From an uncultured Tidjanibacter sp. (GTDB lineage: Bacteria > Bacteroidota > Bacteroidia > Bacteroidales > Rikenellaceae): a stretch of DNA of 64,000 bases. The position numbers were made by a program, and so were the translations under genes. The first letter of the stretch is position 1; every line of letters begins with the position of its first letter. The stretch is from assembly GCA_947852905.1 (NCBI GenBank), contig CANTVF010000001.1, positions 310,001 to 374,000 on the forward strand, in the 5' to 3' direction. Of this stretch, positions 46,532 through 54,773 are shown piece after piece. The notes under the pieces are model-generated. The model made no database searches and was not told the origin of the DNA. It saw only the letters and a list, made by a program, of their open reading frames with translations.

Positions 46532-46743
46532 TTATGTTAAGTAGTGTATGGAAATAATTCTGTAAGACAGCAATAGTTCTCCTTGGTAGCGTCGTCCCTG
46601 CGCCAGTTTGCGGTCGCCGTATGAATACCATGAACCGCTTTTCTTGATTACGCCGAAATCGACGCCGAGGTCTATGATTTCGCCGACTTTAGATATTCCT
46701 TCGCCGTACATTATATCGAATTCAGCCCTGCGGAAAGGTGGCG
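46532..46743 (-). pseudogene. Inverted partial copy of recA (codons 257 to about 311)
   Basis: Read on the minus strand, bases 46743-46582 match recA 42087-42249. The first 127 bases are identical, one C/T difference (42214) follows, and then a 2-base deletion (GA at 42238-42240 missing); a 2-base insertion near 46580 restores the frame. Past that the match decays, but GAACTATTGCTGTC still encodes the same Leu-Leu-Leu-Ser as recA. The open frame runs from a TAG just upstream of the match to TAA at 46532-46534, ending [19 protein letters not shown]. There is no start or promoter, so it is a fragment. Confidence 0.85.
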
Positions 46744-46930
46744 ACTAATATAATAATCAGATTTATAAAGTATTTAATCTATTTCTGGAGACATCGTTTA
46801 AAGTGTCGAGCCATATTTCTACCCGGCCTAGTTTGCTCGCCTCTTTCATTGATAACTAATTTTCCCGTGTTTTTCATACTTCTTCTGACAACGAGAAGTT
46901 ATCACAACAATAAAAATAAACCCTTTTATA

Positions 46931-46949
46931 TTGCTATATTTGTTAGCAA
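46931..46949 (+). promoter_or_regulatory. znuA promoter element inside an inverted repeat
   Basis: TATATTTG (46935-46942) is a -7 element, 26 bases before the znuA ATG. It is covered by the inverted repeat TTGCTA-N7-TAGCAA, a candidate operator for a metal-responsive repressor. No good TTG -33 is visible. Confidence 0.5.
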
Positions 46950-46967
46950 ATTCATCCTACGACATAT

Positions 46968-47846
46968 ATGAGAATCTCAGCTACACAAAAAACAGCATAT
47001 ATTATACTGACTATAATTACAATAGCCATATTGTCAGTAATTTATGGTTGTAATCGAGATGTGCGCAAGACGGATAAACAGGTCATAACTGTATCCATAC
47101 CACCCATAAAATATATTGTAGAAGAAATCACATGCGGAGATTTCGATATTAACGTAATACTTCCGCATGGCAGCAGTCCGGAAACCTACTCTCCTACTCC
47201 GCAACAACTGATAGATGTGAGCAAGTCCGATATACTGTTTTACACAGGATTGCTTGACTTTGAAAACGAACTGATGAAACGACTGCCGGATACAGGTAAA
47301 CCTGTATCGTTATCGGTCGGCATGGATTTGATTTCCGATGACGGACACGATCATAATCATAATGGTCTCGGTGTGGATCCGCATATATGGACTTCTCCGG
47401 AACGTTTGAAAATCATGTCAGCCAATATATACGATGCTGTCAACAAACGATTTCCAGATTCGACAAAATATACTACGGCATATTCAAATTTGATAGAGCG
47501 TCTCGATTCCTTATCTGCACAAATCAAAAGGACTTTAAACGAGACATCAACCAAGGTTTTCGTGATATATCACCCGGCATTGACTTATTATGCGGAAGAT
47601 TACGGCCTGACACAGATATCTATCGAAAACGAAGGTAAAGAACCTTCGGCAACTCATTTGAAATCAGTAATAGAAACAATTAATAAGGAGAATATCGGAC
47701 ATATTCTTTATCAACAACAATTTTCGGTTTCAGTAACCGAAGCTGTAAGCAAAGAGACAAATGCTACGCCGATAGAAATAGATCCTCTTGCAGAAAACAT
47801 AGTCGCCGAAATCACCGCAATAACTAACATCATATCAAGCAGATGA
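46968..47846 (+). CDS. znuA: Zinc ABC transporter substrate-binding lipoprotein ZnuA-like
   Basis: 292 residues of the cluster A-I metal-binding proteins. A signal anchor is followed by a lipobox ending in Cys (VIYGCN), so it is a lipoprotein. Metal ligands are in LPHGSSPETYSPTPQQL, VDPHIWTSPE, FVIYHPALTYYAEDYG and near the end in PIEIDPLAEN (Asp). A His-rich loop DDGHDHNHNG, typical of zinc rather than manganese proteins, lies near residue 127. The stop overlaps znuC by 4 bases (ATGA). AT-rich. Confidence 0.88.
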   Translation: MRISATQKTAYIILTIITIAILSVIYGCNRDVRKTDKQVITVSIPPIKYIVEEITCGDFDINVILPHGSSPETYSPTPQQLIDVSKSDILFYTGLLDFENELMKRLPDTGKPVSLSVGMDLISDDGHDHNHNGLGVDPHIWTSPERLKIMSANIYDAVNKRFPDSTKYTTAYSNLIERLDSLSAQIKRTLNETSTKVFVIYHPALTYYAEDYGLTQISIENEGKEPSATHLKSVIETINKENIGHILYQQQFSVSVTEAVSKETNATPIEIDPLAENIVAEITAITNIISSR

Positions 47847-48586
47847 ATTTAATAACTTTAAGTAATGTTTCTGTAAGTTACAACGGCTATCAAGCGCTTT
47901 CGGAAGCATGTCTTAACATTGCCGATAACGATTTCATAGGAATAATAGGACCTAACGGAGGCGGTAAAACTACCCTGATAAAGGCCATATTGCACATGGT
48001 ACCTTTCAGCGGCAAGATAACTTTCGCTCCGGGCATCGATATTTCCGACGGTAGTATAGGTTATCTGCCTCAGCAAACCGGATTCGACCGTGCGTTTCCT
48101 ATTTCAGTGACTGAAACTGTATTGAGCGGTTTGCAATCCGGCCACAAGTTCCTCCGTATTACACGACAGGCAAAAGATAAAGCACAAGCTTTAATGAATA
48201 TGACCGGCATAACAAAATTGGCAGACAAAGCTATAGGAGATATATCCGGTGGCGAAATGCAGCGAGCGCTACTCTGCCGGGCATTAATTTCCGATCCGAA
48301 ACTACTGATACTCGATGAACCGGCTAATTTCGTGGACAACAAATTCGAACATGAACTATACGATATATTGGCATCGTTAAGCGATAAAATGGCCATAGTC
48401 ATGATTTCCCACGATATAGGTACCATAACGAGTCATGTCAAAAGTATCGTATGCGTAAACCGTACTGTCCACAGGCACGACATTGCGGAAGTTACGCCCG
48501 AACTGCTGGCAACTTATAATTGTCCCATCCAGCTTATCACCCATGGCGAAGTTCCGCATACTGTACTTGCACGTCACGATAAATAA
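47843..48586 (+). CDS. znuC: Metal ABC transporter ATP-binding protein ZnuC-like
   Basis: 247 residues of an ABC ATPase. Walker A is GPNGGGKTTLI, Q-loop YLPQQTGFDR, signature ISGGEMQRALL, Walker B LLILDEPANFVD, and the switch His in MISHDIGTITSH. It would power import of the metal captured by ZnuA. No membrane permease (ZnuB) gene follows: the operon ends at a terminator at 48701 and the next gene is on the opposite strand. The permease must be elsewhere or lost. Confidence 0.9.
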   Translation: MNLITLSNVSVSYNGYQALSEACLNIADNDFIGIIGPNGGGKTTLIKAILHMVPFSGKITFAPGIDISDGSIGYLPQQTGFDRAFPISVTETVLSGLQSGHKFLRITRQAKDKAQALMNMTGITKLADKAIGDISGGEMQRALLCRALISDPKLLILDEPANFVDNKFEHELYDILASLSDKMAIVMISHDIGTITSHVKSIVCVNRTVHRHDIAEVTPELLATYNCPIQLITHGEVPHTVLARHDK

Positions 48587-48700
48587 ATTACCGAGAGTTT
48601 ATTTGCCTCGGCGCAAAAGTCGATAAATCAATACTCGGCAAGTAACGGCCTACCGCAACTAAAGTTTCCGAAAATGCGACTTTATTTTCAAAATCACATA

Positions 48701-48730
48701 AAAAAGCCCCGATTGTAATCGGGGCTTTTT
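48701..48730. terminator. Bidirectional terminator between znuC and the 97-residue gene
   Basis: AAAAAGCCCCGATT and AATCGGGGCTTTTT form a 14-bp stem with a two-base GT loop. It has A and T runs for both directions and ends both convergent transcripts. Confidence 0.92.
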
Positions 48731-48748
48731 AGACTGATAAACTTCTGC

Positions 48749-49042
48749 TTATTCATTTTTGGCATTGACGACACTGCTCAATTTATCGAATAAACCGTCC
48801 ACCCTATCCATCAACTCGTTCCTTACAAATGCATAATGCTTCTTAACGAGAGACTTGTTGTGCTTCTCGGCCGGATGATTGACCATTTCGAAAAACTCGT
48901 TTCTCATATTGACGGCATCGCCTATTACCCCGACAATTGCATCCGCCTTATCTTCGTGGAAATACAATGCGAGATAACAATCGCTGACTATCTCGTTTAC
49001 CAGATAGTCGATATCTTTTTTAATTCTTCTAAGACTTGCCAT
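48749..49042 (-). CDS. Small conserved-type helical protein
   Basis: 97 residues. Basic start MASLRRIKKDIDYLVNEIVSDCYLALYFHEDKADA, then IVGVIGDAVNMRNEFFEMVNHP and a basic helix (KSLVKKHYAFVRNELMDRVDGLF). It resembles short hypothetical proteins of Bacteroidota, without an assigned function. A TATCTTTG element at 49087-49094 gives a leader of about 40 bases. Confidence 0.75.
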   Translation of the reverse strand: MASLRRIKKDIDYLVNEIVSDCYLALYFHEDKADAIVGVIGDAVNMRNEFFEMVNHPAEKHNKSLVKKHYAFVRNELMDRVDGLFDKLSSVVNAKNE

Positions 49043-49086
49043 AAATTCAGCTCTTTAGTATTTACATGTTAAAAACCTTTGTCTAA

Positions 49087-49094
49087 CAAAGATA
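49087..49094 (-). promoter_or_regulatory. -7 element before the 97-residue gene
   Basis: TATCTTTG on the minus strand, in the short gap between the nnrD stop and the small gene. No TTG at a proper distance. Confidence 0.4.
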
Positions 49095-49100
49095 TGAAAT

Positions 49101-50021
49101 TTATTCTATTTCCTTCCATGCTTCCGGCAGGAATTCTATAATATCACCGCTGTTCATGGCCTCGGCGCCAAAATATTCCATAGCCTTGTCTCCGGCCAAT
49201 CCATGCAGGTATACTCCGAGTACAGCACCTGAATACGGATCGTATCCGCGAGCGAGCAATCCTGTAATAAATCCGGTCAATACATCGCCGCTGCCCCCCT
49301 TAGCCATTCCGCTGTTACCCGTAGAATTGAACACAACGCTCCTACCGCAATCGAATATAGCCGTGTTGGGCCCTTTTACAACTATTATCGAATCCATTTC
49401 TGCCGCCAAAGCCGAGGCGAGATCTATCTTATGCTCCTCACTACTCCACTCACCTACCAATCGTCTCAGTTCGCCGAGATGAGGCGTAAGAACGCTACCG
49501 CGCGGTACTGATCGTCGTAATCCGCTATCGGCGGCAATAAGATTCAACGCATCGGCATCCACGACCATAGGCATATTGACAGCTGTGCAGTATTCCAATA
49601 GTTCACCCAATGCGAACGCTGTCTGCTCATGTACCCCCAATCCGCACCCTACTCCGACTACCGAATATTTTGACATATCGCACGGCATCGATGTAAAGAA
49701 AGGACCGTCGTCGAGACTGTACAACGCCGAAGGGAAATTAGCCGCCACAGGAAATCTTTCGTTTTCCGGCAAATGTATCGTTACCAAACCGCATCCGGAA
49801 CGCAATGCGGCACCGACAGACAAGGCAGCAGCCCCCGACATACCGCGCGAGCCGCATATAAGCAGCGCATGCCCGTATGTCCCTTTATGCGCATCTATCG
49901 ATCGTGGTATCAGCAAACTGCGCACATAATCGGCCGTAACATACCCGAAACCAAGCATCGATCCCTCTGCAAACTCTTCGCCCACTCCGGGAGGAAGAAA
50001 CATTATTTCATGTTCGTTCAT
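49101..50021 (-). CDS. nnrD: ADP-dependent NAD(P)H-hydrate dehydratase
   Basis: 306 residues of the YjeF C-terminal, ribokinase-like domain, which repairs hydrated NADH/NADPH. Marks are KGTYGHALLICGSRGMSGAAALSVGAALRSG, MVVDADALNL, LTPHLGELRRLVG, VVKGPNTAIF and the catalytic GNSGMAKGGSGDVLTGFI. The N-terminal epimerase domain (NnrE), often fused in bacteria, is absent; about 40 residues of linker-like sequence remain. An NnrE gene may be elsewhere. It lies downstream of the nqr operon on the same strand. Confidence 0.92.
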   Translation of the reverse strand: MNEHEIMFLPPGVGEEFAEGSMLGFGYVTADYVRSLLIPRSIDAHKGTYGHALLICGSRGMSGAAALSVGAALRSGCGLVTIHLPENERFPVAANFPSALYSLDDGPFFTSMPCDMSKYSVVGVGCGLGVHEQTAFALGELLEYCTAVNMPMVVDADALNLIAADSGLRRSVPRGSVLTPHLGELRRLVGEWSSEEHKIDLASALAAEMDSIIVVKGPNTAIFDCGRSVVFNSTGNSGMAKGGSGDVLTGFITGLLARGYDPYSGAVLGVYLHGLAGDKAMEYFGAEAMNSGDIIEFLPEAWKEIE

Positions 50022-50168
50022 TGCAAGATAACATTTTCCGAATCAGGAGACATGCAGTCATCCTATTCAATACAAATATAAAACTTTTATCACGACGGAA
50101 TACATACGACAAGTTGTATTCTTTTCGTCGCAATCTTCCACCGACGCCGTCAACGGACAAATCTCTAT

Positions 50169-50206
50169 GAAAACAAAAGCGGAACGTATGAACTACGCTC
50201 CGCTTT
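50169..50206 (-). terminator. Terminator of the nqr operon
   Basis: On the minus strand AAAGCGGAGCGTA pairs with TACGTTCCGCTTT around GTTCA, with one mismatch-type pair and TTTGTTTTC after it. It lies 21 bases past the nqrF stop. Confidence 0.75.
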
Positions 50207-50226
50207 GCTGAATCGGTCAAGCCGCC

Positions 50227-51471
50227 CTATCCGCCGAAATTATCGTACATGATATTTTCTTTGGGAACGCCGAGATTGTCGAGCATCTTTTCCACAGCAG
50301 CCGTCATCGGGCCGGGACCGCAGATATAGTATTCTATATCTTCAGGCGCATCATGGAACTTCAGATAGTTGTCGTAAATAACCTGATGTATGAAACCTAC
50401 GTATCCAGTCCAGTTGTCTTCCGGTTTGGGATCCGAAAGCGCTATCTCGAACCTGAAATTAGGATTCTCCTCGGCTATCTCACGATACTGGTCCTCGTAG
50501 AATATCTCCCTGCGGCTACGGGCACCGTACCAGAACGATATCGGAAGCTGCGTATGCTTTGTCTTGAAAAGATCGAAGATGTGAGAACGCATCGGAGCCA
50601 TTCCGGCACCACCGCCGATAAACATTTTCTCATTGGGTGTATCCTTGACGAAGAACTCCCCGTAAGGACCGGAAATGGTTATCTTGTCTCCGGGTTTGAG
50701 CGAATAAATGTACGAAGAACAGATACCGGGATTTACCTTCATGAATCCGCCAGCAGCACGATCGAAAGGAGGCGTCGCGATACGGATATTCAACATGATG
50801 ATATTGCCTTCTGCCGGGTGGTTAGCCATGGAGTATGCACGGAACGTAGGTTCCGGATTCTTAGCCACGAGATCCCACATCTTATTTTTATCCCAATCTT
50901 CATGGAATTCGGGATCTATATCGAAATCGGAATATTTTATGGCATCGTATTTAGGTACGTCGATCTGAATATATCCGCCGCTACGGAAATTGAGATTCTC
51001 CCCTTCCGGCAGTTTAACGACAAATTCTTTAATGAACGTAGCCACATTATGATTCGATATGACCTCGCATTCCCATTTCTTGACACCGAGTACGGCCTCC
51101 GGAACATGAATCTTGAGGTTGTCCTTAACTTTGACCTGACAACCGAGTCTCCAGTGTTCCTTCTGCTGGCGTCTGGTAAAATAACCTACCTCGGTCGGCA
51201 GTATCTCGCCGCCGCCTTCCAATACCTGACATTTACACATTCCGCAAGTTCCCTGACCGCCGCAGGCCGACGGAAGATAAATATTCTGTGCAGCCAATGT
51301 AGCGAGCAAAGACTCTCCGGTGGCAGCCGTCAACGTCTTTTCTCCGTCGTTTATGTCGATTGTCACCTCTCCGGAGGTAGTCAGTTTCGCTTTTGCGAAC
51401 AACAGCAACGCCACGAGCAACAACACGATCACAAGCGCCGCTACAACCGCAATTATTATAGAAGTAGTCAT
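50227..51471 (-). CDS. nqrF: Na+-translocating NADH:quinone reductase subunit F
   Basis: 414 residues. One N-terminal membrane helix ([21 protein letters not shown]), then a [2Fe-2S] ferredoxin domain with Cys70, Cys76, Cys79 and Cys111 ([15 protein letters not shown] and RLGCQV), an FAD domain (RAYSMANHP) and an NAD domain ([14 protein letters not shown]) ending [10 protein letters not shown]. It is the NADH entry point of the complex. Last gene of nqrABCDEF, 13 bases after nqrE. Confidence 0.97.
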   Translation of the reverse strand: MTTSIIIAVVAALVIVLLLVALLLFAKAKLTTSGEVTIDINDGEKTLTAATGESLLATLAAQNIYLPSACGGQGTCGMCKCQVLEGGGEILPTEVGYFTRRQQKEHWRLGCQVKVKDNLKIHVPEAVLGVKKWECEVISNHNVATFIKEFVVKLPEGENLNFRSGGYIQIDVPKYDAIKYSDFDIDPEFHEDWDKNKMWDLVAKNPEPTFRAYSMANHPAEGNIIMLNIRIATPPFDRAAGGFMKVNPGICSSYIYSLKPGDKITISGPYGEFFVKDTPNEKMFIGGGAGMAPMRSHIFDLFKTKHTQLPISFWYGARSRREIFYEDQYREIAEENPNFRFEIALSDPKPEDNWTGYVGFIHQVIYDNYLKFHDAPEDIEYYICGPGPMTAAVEKMLDNLGVPKENIMYDNFGG

Positions 51472-51484
51472 CTGAGTTTAAGCG

Positions 51485-52105
51485 TTAGTTGATTTGAATA
51501 CCGAGAAACGACATGAATGCGATTCCCATAAGACCTGTTAAGATAAACGCTATACCGGGACCGCGCAGCGGGGCGGGTATGTTGGAATAGGTGATCTTTT
51601 CGCGAATCGCTGCCATCATGAGGATAGCCAGCCACCAACCTATACCCGATCCGAGGCCGTATGATGCGGCTTCGCCGACATTGAGAAATTCCCTTTGCTG
51701 CATGAACAACGAACCGCCCATGATAGCACAGTTAACCGCGATAAGCGGCAGGAATATACCGAGAGAGTTATACAGCGACGGGCTGAATCTCTCCACGATC
51801 ATCTCCACCAACTGCACGAAAGACGCGATCACGGCTATGAACACGATGAAACTAAGGAAGCTGAGATCTACGTCAGCAAGTTTGGGGCTGATCCAAGCCA
51901 AAGCTCCGGGTTGCAGAAGGAATTCGTCTATCAGGTAGTTCAGCGGAACGGTTATGAACATTACGAAAGTAACGGCAGCACCGAGACCCAAAGCTGTCTT
52001 CACGTTTTTACTTACGGCAATGTATGAACACATGCCGAAGAAATAGGCGAACACCATATTGTCGATAAAGATCGACTTTATGAAAATATTAAAAATGCTT
52101 TCCAT
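51485..52105 (-). CDS. nqrE: Na+-translocating NADH:quinone reductase subunit E
   Basis: 206 residues, six membrane helices. With NqrD it forms the inverted pair that binds an iron centre through cysteines (FFGMCSYIAVS, and NCAIMGGSLF later). The N-terminus FNIFIKSIFIDNMVFAYFFGMC and the late GLGSGIGWWLAILMMAAIREK are typical. It lies 11 bases after nqrD in the operon. Confidence 0.96.
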   Translation of the reverse strand: MESIFNIFIKSIFIDNMVFAYFFGMCSYIAVSKNVKTALGLGAAVTFVMFITVPLNYLIDEFLLQPGALAWISPKLADVDLSFLSFIVFIAVIASFVQLVEMIVERFSPSLYNSLGIFLPLIAVNCAIMGGSLFMQQREFLNVGEAASYGLGSGIGWWLAILMMAAIREKITYSNIPAPLRGPGIAFILTGLMGIAFMSFLGIQIN

Positions 52106-52116
52106 ACACTATCCTC

Positions 52117-52770
52117 CTATTTTTCTATAAGGTCACGGTTTTTACTGCGATGTATCCAGATGATAACGCCGACGATGATCAGCGCCATTGGAGGCAGCAA
52201 CATGAGACTGTTATTTACATATCCCTGTTCATACAGCCATTGCGGTATTATCTGATAACCCCACAGAGTACCAGATCCGAAAAGTTCGCGCACGATAGCG
52301 ACGACAATCAATATCAGACCGTACCCCAGACCGTTACCTATACCGTCGAGGAACGAAGGCCAAGGCTTGTTGCCGAGAGCGAACGCCTCCACGCGGCCCA
52401 TGATTATACAGTTCGTAATGATAAGGCCGACGAATACGGACAACTGTTTGCTGACATCGTATACATAGGCTTTAAGCACTTGATCGACCAGAATTACGAG
52501 GGTAGCGATCACAACCAACTGCACGATGATACGTATACGGTTCGGAATACCTTTACGCAGACATGACATTATAAGGTTCGAGAATGCCGTCACAACGGTT
52601 ACCGACACAGCCATTACGAATGCCGGTTTGAGTTTGGCCGTTACGGCAAGTGCCGAACAAATACCGAGTATCTGCACTATAACCGGATTGTTCCGGTTCA
52701 GCGGTCCCCACAACAACTTCATATTCTTGAGTGAGAACATAGGCTCTTTTTCTTCTACTCCCTTACTCAT
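52117..52770 (-). CDS. nqrD: Na+-translocating NADH:quinone reductase subunit D
   Basis: 217 residues from the ATG at 52770 ([12 protein letters not shown]), which overlaps the nqrC stop by 8 bases. Six membrane helices; the iron-binding Cys are in GICSALAVT and [14 protein letters not shown]. Pairs with NqrE in the membrane. Confidence 0.95.
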   Translation of the reverse strand: MSKGVEEKEPMFSLKNMKLLWGPLNRNNPVIVQILGICSALAVTAKLKPAFVMAVSVTVVTAFSNLIMSCLRKGIPNRIRIIVQLVVIATLVILVDQVLKAYVYDVSKQLSVFVGLIITNCIIMGRVEAFALGNKPWPSFLDGIGNGLGYGLILIVVAIVRELFGSGTLWGYQIIPQWLYEQGYVNNSLMLLPPMALIIVGVIIWIHRSKNRDLIEK

Positions 52771-53566
52771 AACTTTCGATTTTATTTTCTTCAACGTTGG
52801 TTGCAACGGCTGCAGGCACGATCTCTACGGAAGGTTTCGCCGTCTGCTTTTCGATAAACGGCAGATATGCATCCAGACAGTCGTACAACATTGTCTCCAC
52901 GCCGCGGCTCGTTATAGTACCTCCCGAAACGGCATCTACCGCATGGTCGTTACCGGCCGAAGCGCCGACGCCTTTCAATACTGCTATGCTTACGAACTCC
53001 CCGTCGCTCATGATCGTCTTTCCGCGGAACTGATCGGCGAAATGCGGCGTCGCGATTTCCGCACCGAGGCCGGGAGTCTCTCCCTGATGGGCGAACACCG
53101 CTCCGTAAATGGTATCCCAATCGTTTTCAAGAGCAATATACCCCCAGATCGGTCCCCACAAGCCGGCTCCGTAAACGGAAAGGATATTGAGTACGGTACC
53201 GTCGTCGAGTTTGGCGGTAAATATCGGGAGACGCATCTCCTCGCGAGGCTTCGCATATTCGGCTTTGAGCATGTCAAGCAACGCGAAAGCGTCTACGCCT
53301 TCTACCCTGTCGCCCAATCCGTTGACTACATAACTATCGATTATATACTTAGCATATTCGTCCTGAATATATTTGGTCTTGTCTTTAACCTTATCGGCAT
53401 CTCCGCCAAGTCCTATAGTATTGAGGATAGCGCCCTGTTTTTCGACAGCTATGTTTGCCTGTTGTCTTCCTTTCAAGGACATTGCGGCCACCGAAAGGAG
53501 CACTGCAACGATGACGATCATCACCGTCGCATAGATTACTATATAAACGTTATTATTCTTATTCAT
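52763..53566 (-). CDS. nqrC: Na+-translocating NADH:quinone reductase subunit C
   Basis: 267 residues. One N-terminal membrane helix ([22 protein letters not shown]) and a periplasmic FMN domain. The flavinylation motif is [10 protein letters not shown]; Thr217 is the predicted covalent FMN site, by analogy with the SGAT motif. [28 protein letters not shown] is a typical FMN-domain block. It ends by overlapping nqrD. Confidence 0.96.
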   Translation of the reverse strand: MNKNNNVYIVIYATVMIVIVAVLLSVAAMSLKGRQQANIAVEKQGAILNTIGLGGDADKVKDKTKYIQDEYAKYIIDSYVVNGLGDRVEGVDAFALLDMLKAEYAKPREEMRLPIFTAKLDDGTVLNILSVYGAGLWGPIWGYIALENDWDTIYGAVFAHQGETPGLGAEIATPHFADQFRGKTIMSDGEFVSIAVLKGVGASAGNDHAVDAVSGGTITSRGVETMLYDCLDAYLPFIEKQTAKPSVEIVPAAVATNVEENKIESYE

Positions 53567-53572
53567 GGCCGC

Positions 53573-54769
53573 CTACTGTTTTGCTGTTTTCAAACGTTTG
53601 TTCCTCCTGCGGACATTCGCCTGTACTACATAGTAGTCTACGAGCGGCGACAGCGCATTGACGAACAATATCGAGAGCATCATACCTTCCGGATAACCGG
53701 GATTGACAACCCTGATGAGAACTGCGAGCATACCTATGATAAGACCTGTTATCACCTTGCCCACATTGGTCTGGCTGGAAGTCACAGGATCGGTAGCCAT
53801 GAACACTGCACCGAACGCGAAACCGCCGAGCAACCAATGGTAGTAAGCAGGCATCTCCATATAGGCATTACCGCCGACAAGGTTGAATATCAACCCCATA
53901 ACAAGACCACCGGCAAACACGCTGACCATTGTACGCCAGCTTGCCACTCCTGTCCAAATAAGGATCACGGCACCTATCAGAATACAGAAAGTCGACACTT
54001 CGCCTATACTTCCCGGTATGAATCCCCAAAACCAGTCCATTGGGGTCGTTCCGCCGAAATCGAGAGTTGCGGCTCCGGAGCTGACACTGTCGGTAATGTA
54101 TCCGAGCGGAGTCGCACCGGAAAATCCGTCTACATACTCACCTCCTTTGGTAACACCCCTTACCCAGACGTGTTCGCCGGATATTTTAGGAGTATATGCG
54201 AAGAATACGAATGCACGGGCCAACAATGCGGGGTTGAACACGTTCATACCTGTTCCGCCGAACACCTCCTTACCGAATACCACGGCAAAAGCCACCGCGA
54301 GGGCGAGTATCCACAACGGAATATCTATAGGCATGATCATCGGTACGAGAAGTCCCGTCACGAGGAAACCTTCGTTAACCTCTTCGCCGCGTTTCTGGGC
54401 GACGGCAAATTCTATACCCAGTCCGACTACATACGATACGATGATCATCGGCAACATACGTACGAAACCGTACCACCAGCATTTCAGCCACATGGCCTGC
54501 GATACCGGATCGGCTACGGCCGCGAAGTGCTGGTAACCGACGTTATACATACCGAACAGCAATGCGGGAATGAGAGCTATGATTACGACGATCATCGTAC
54601 GTTTCAGATCGTTCACGTCACGTATGTGACTGCCCTTCTTCGTCACCGTATTGGGCACGAAAAGGAACGTTTCGAATGCATCGAACGTAGAATGCAGGAA
54701 ACCGAGACGTCCTCCTTTGGAGAAGGTCGGTTTCATATTATCTACGATTTTTCTTAATTGTTTCTCCAT
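53573..54769 (-). CDS. nqrB: Na+-translocating NADH:quinone reductase subunit B
   Basis: 398 residues, about ten membrane helices. The covalent FMN motif is DGFSGATPLG with Thr220. It also binds riboflavin and forms much of the Na+ path. Other family marks are VNEGFLVTGLLVPMIMPIDIPLW and GMNVFNPALLARAFVFFAYTP. It starts 4 bases downstream of nqrA. Confidence 0.97.
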   Translation of the reverse strand: MEKQLRKIVDNMKPTFSKGGRLGFLHSTFDAFETFLFVPNTVTKKGSHIRDVNDLKRTMIVVIIALIPALLFGMYNVGYQHFAAVADPVSQAMWLKCWWYGFVRMLPMIIVSYVVGLGIEFAVAQKRGEEVNEGFLVTGLLVPMIMPIDIPLWILALAVAFAVVFGKEVFGGTGMNVFNPALLARAFVFFAYTPKISGEHVWVRGVTKGGEYVDGFSGATPLGYITDSVSSGAATLDFGGTTPMDWFWGFIPGSIGEVSTFCILIGAVILIWTGVASWRTMVSVFAGGLVMGLIFNLVGGNAYMEMPAYYHWLLGGFAFGAVFMATDPVTSSQTNVGKVITGLIIGMLAVLIRVVNPGYPEGMMLSILFVNALSPLVDYYVVQANVRRRNKRLKTAKQ

Positions 54770-54773
54770 ATCC

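Larger units (their letters stand above)
46416..46967. other. AT-rich stretch containing the recA fragment
   Basis: 552 bases with no intact gene on either strand. It contains the inverted recA fragment (46569-46743). Bases 46416-46568 hold nothing assignable. Bases 46744-46930 include, on the minus strand, a 33-codon open segment (start at about 46877) ending in TAG that I do not recognise. The znuA promoter is at the end. Confidence 0.55.

Noticed and set aside
46744-46880. A degraded gene on the minus strand (about 33 codons from 46877)
   Set aside because: It is too short and matches nothing I know; chance is likely.
46738-46971. A 77-codon plus-strand frame starting in the recA fragment
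   Set aside because: It begins inside the duplicated recA segment in the wrong strand, has an AT-driven composition, and ends over the znuA start.
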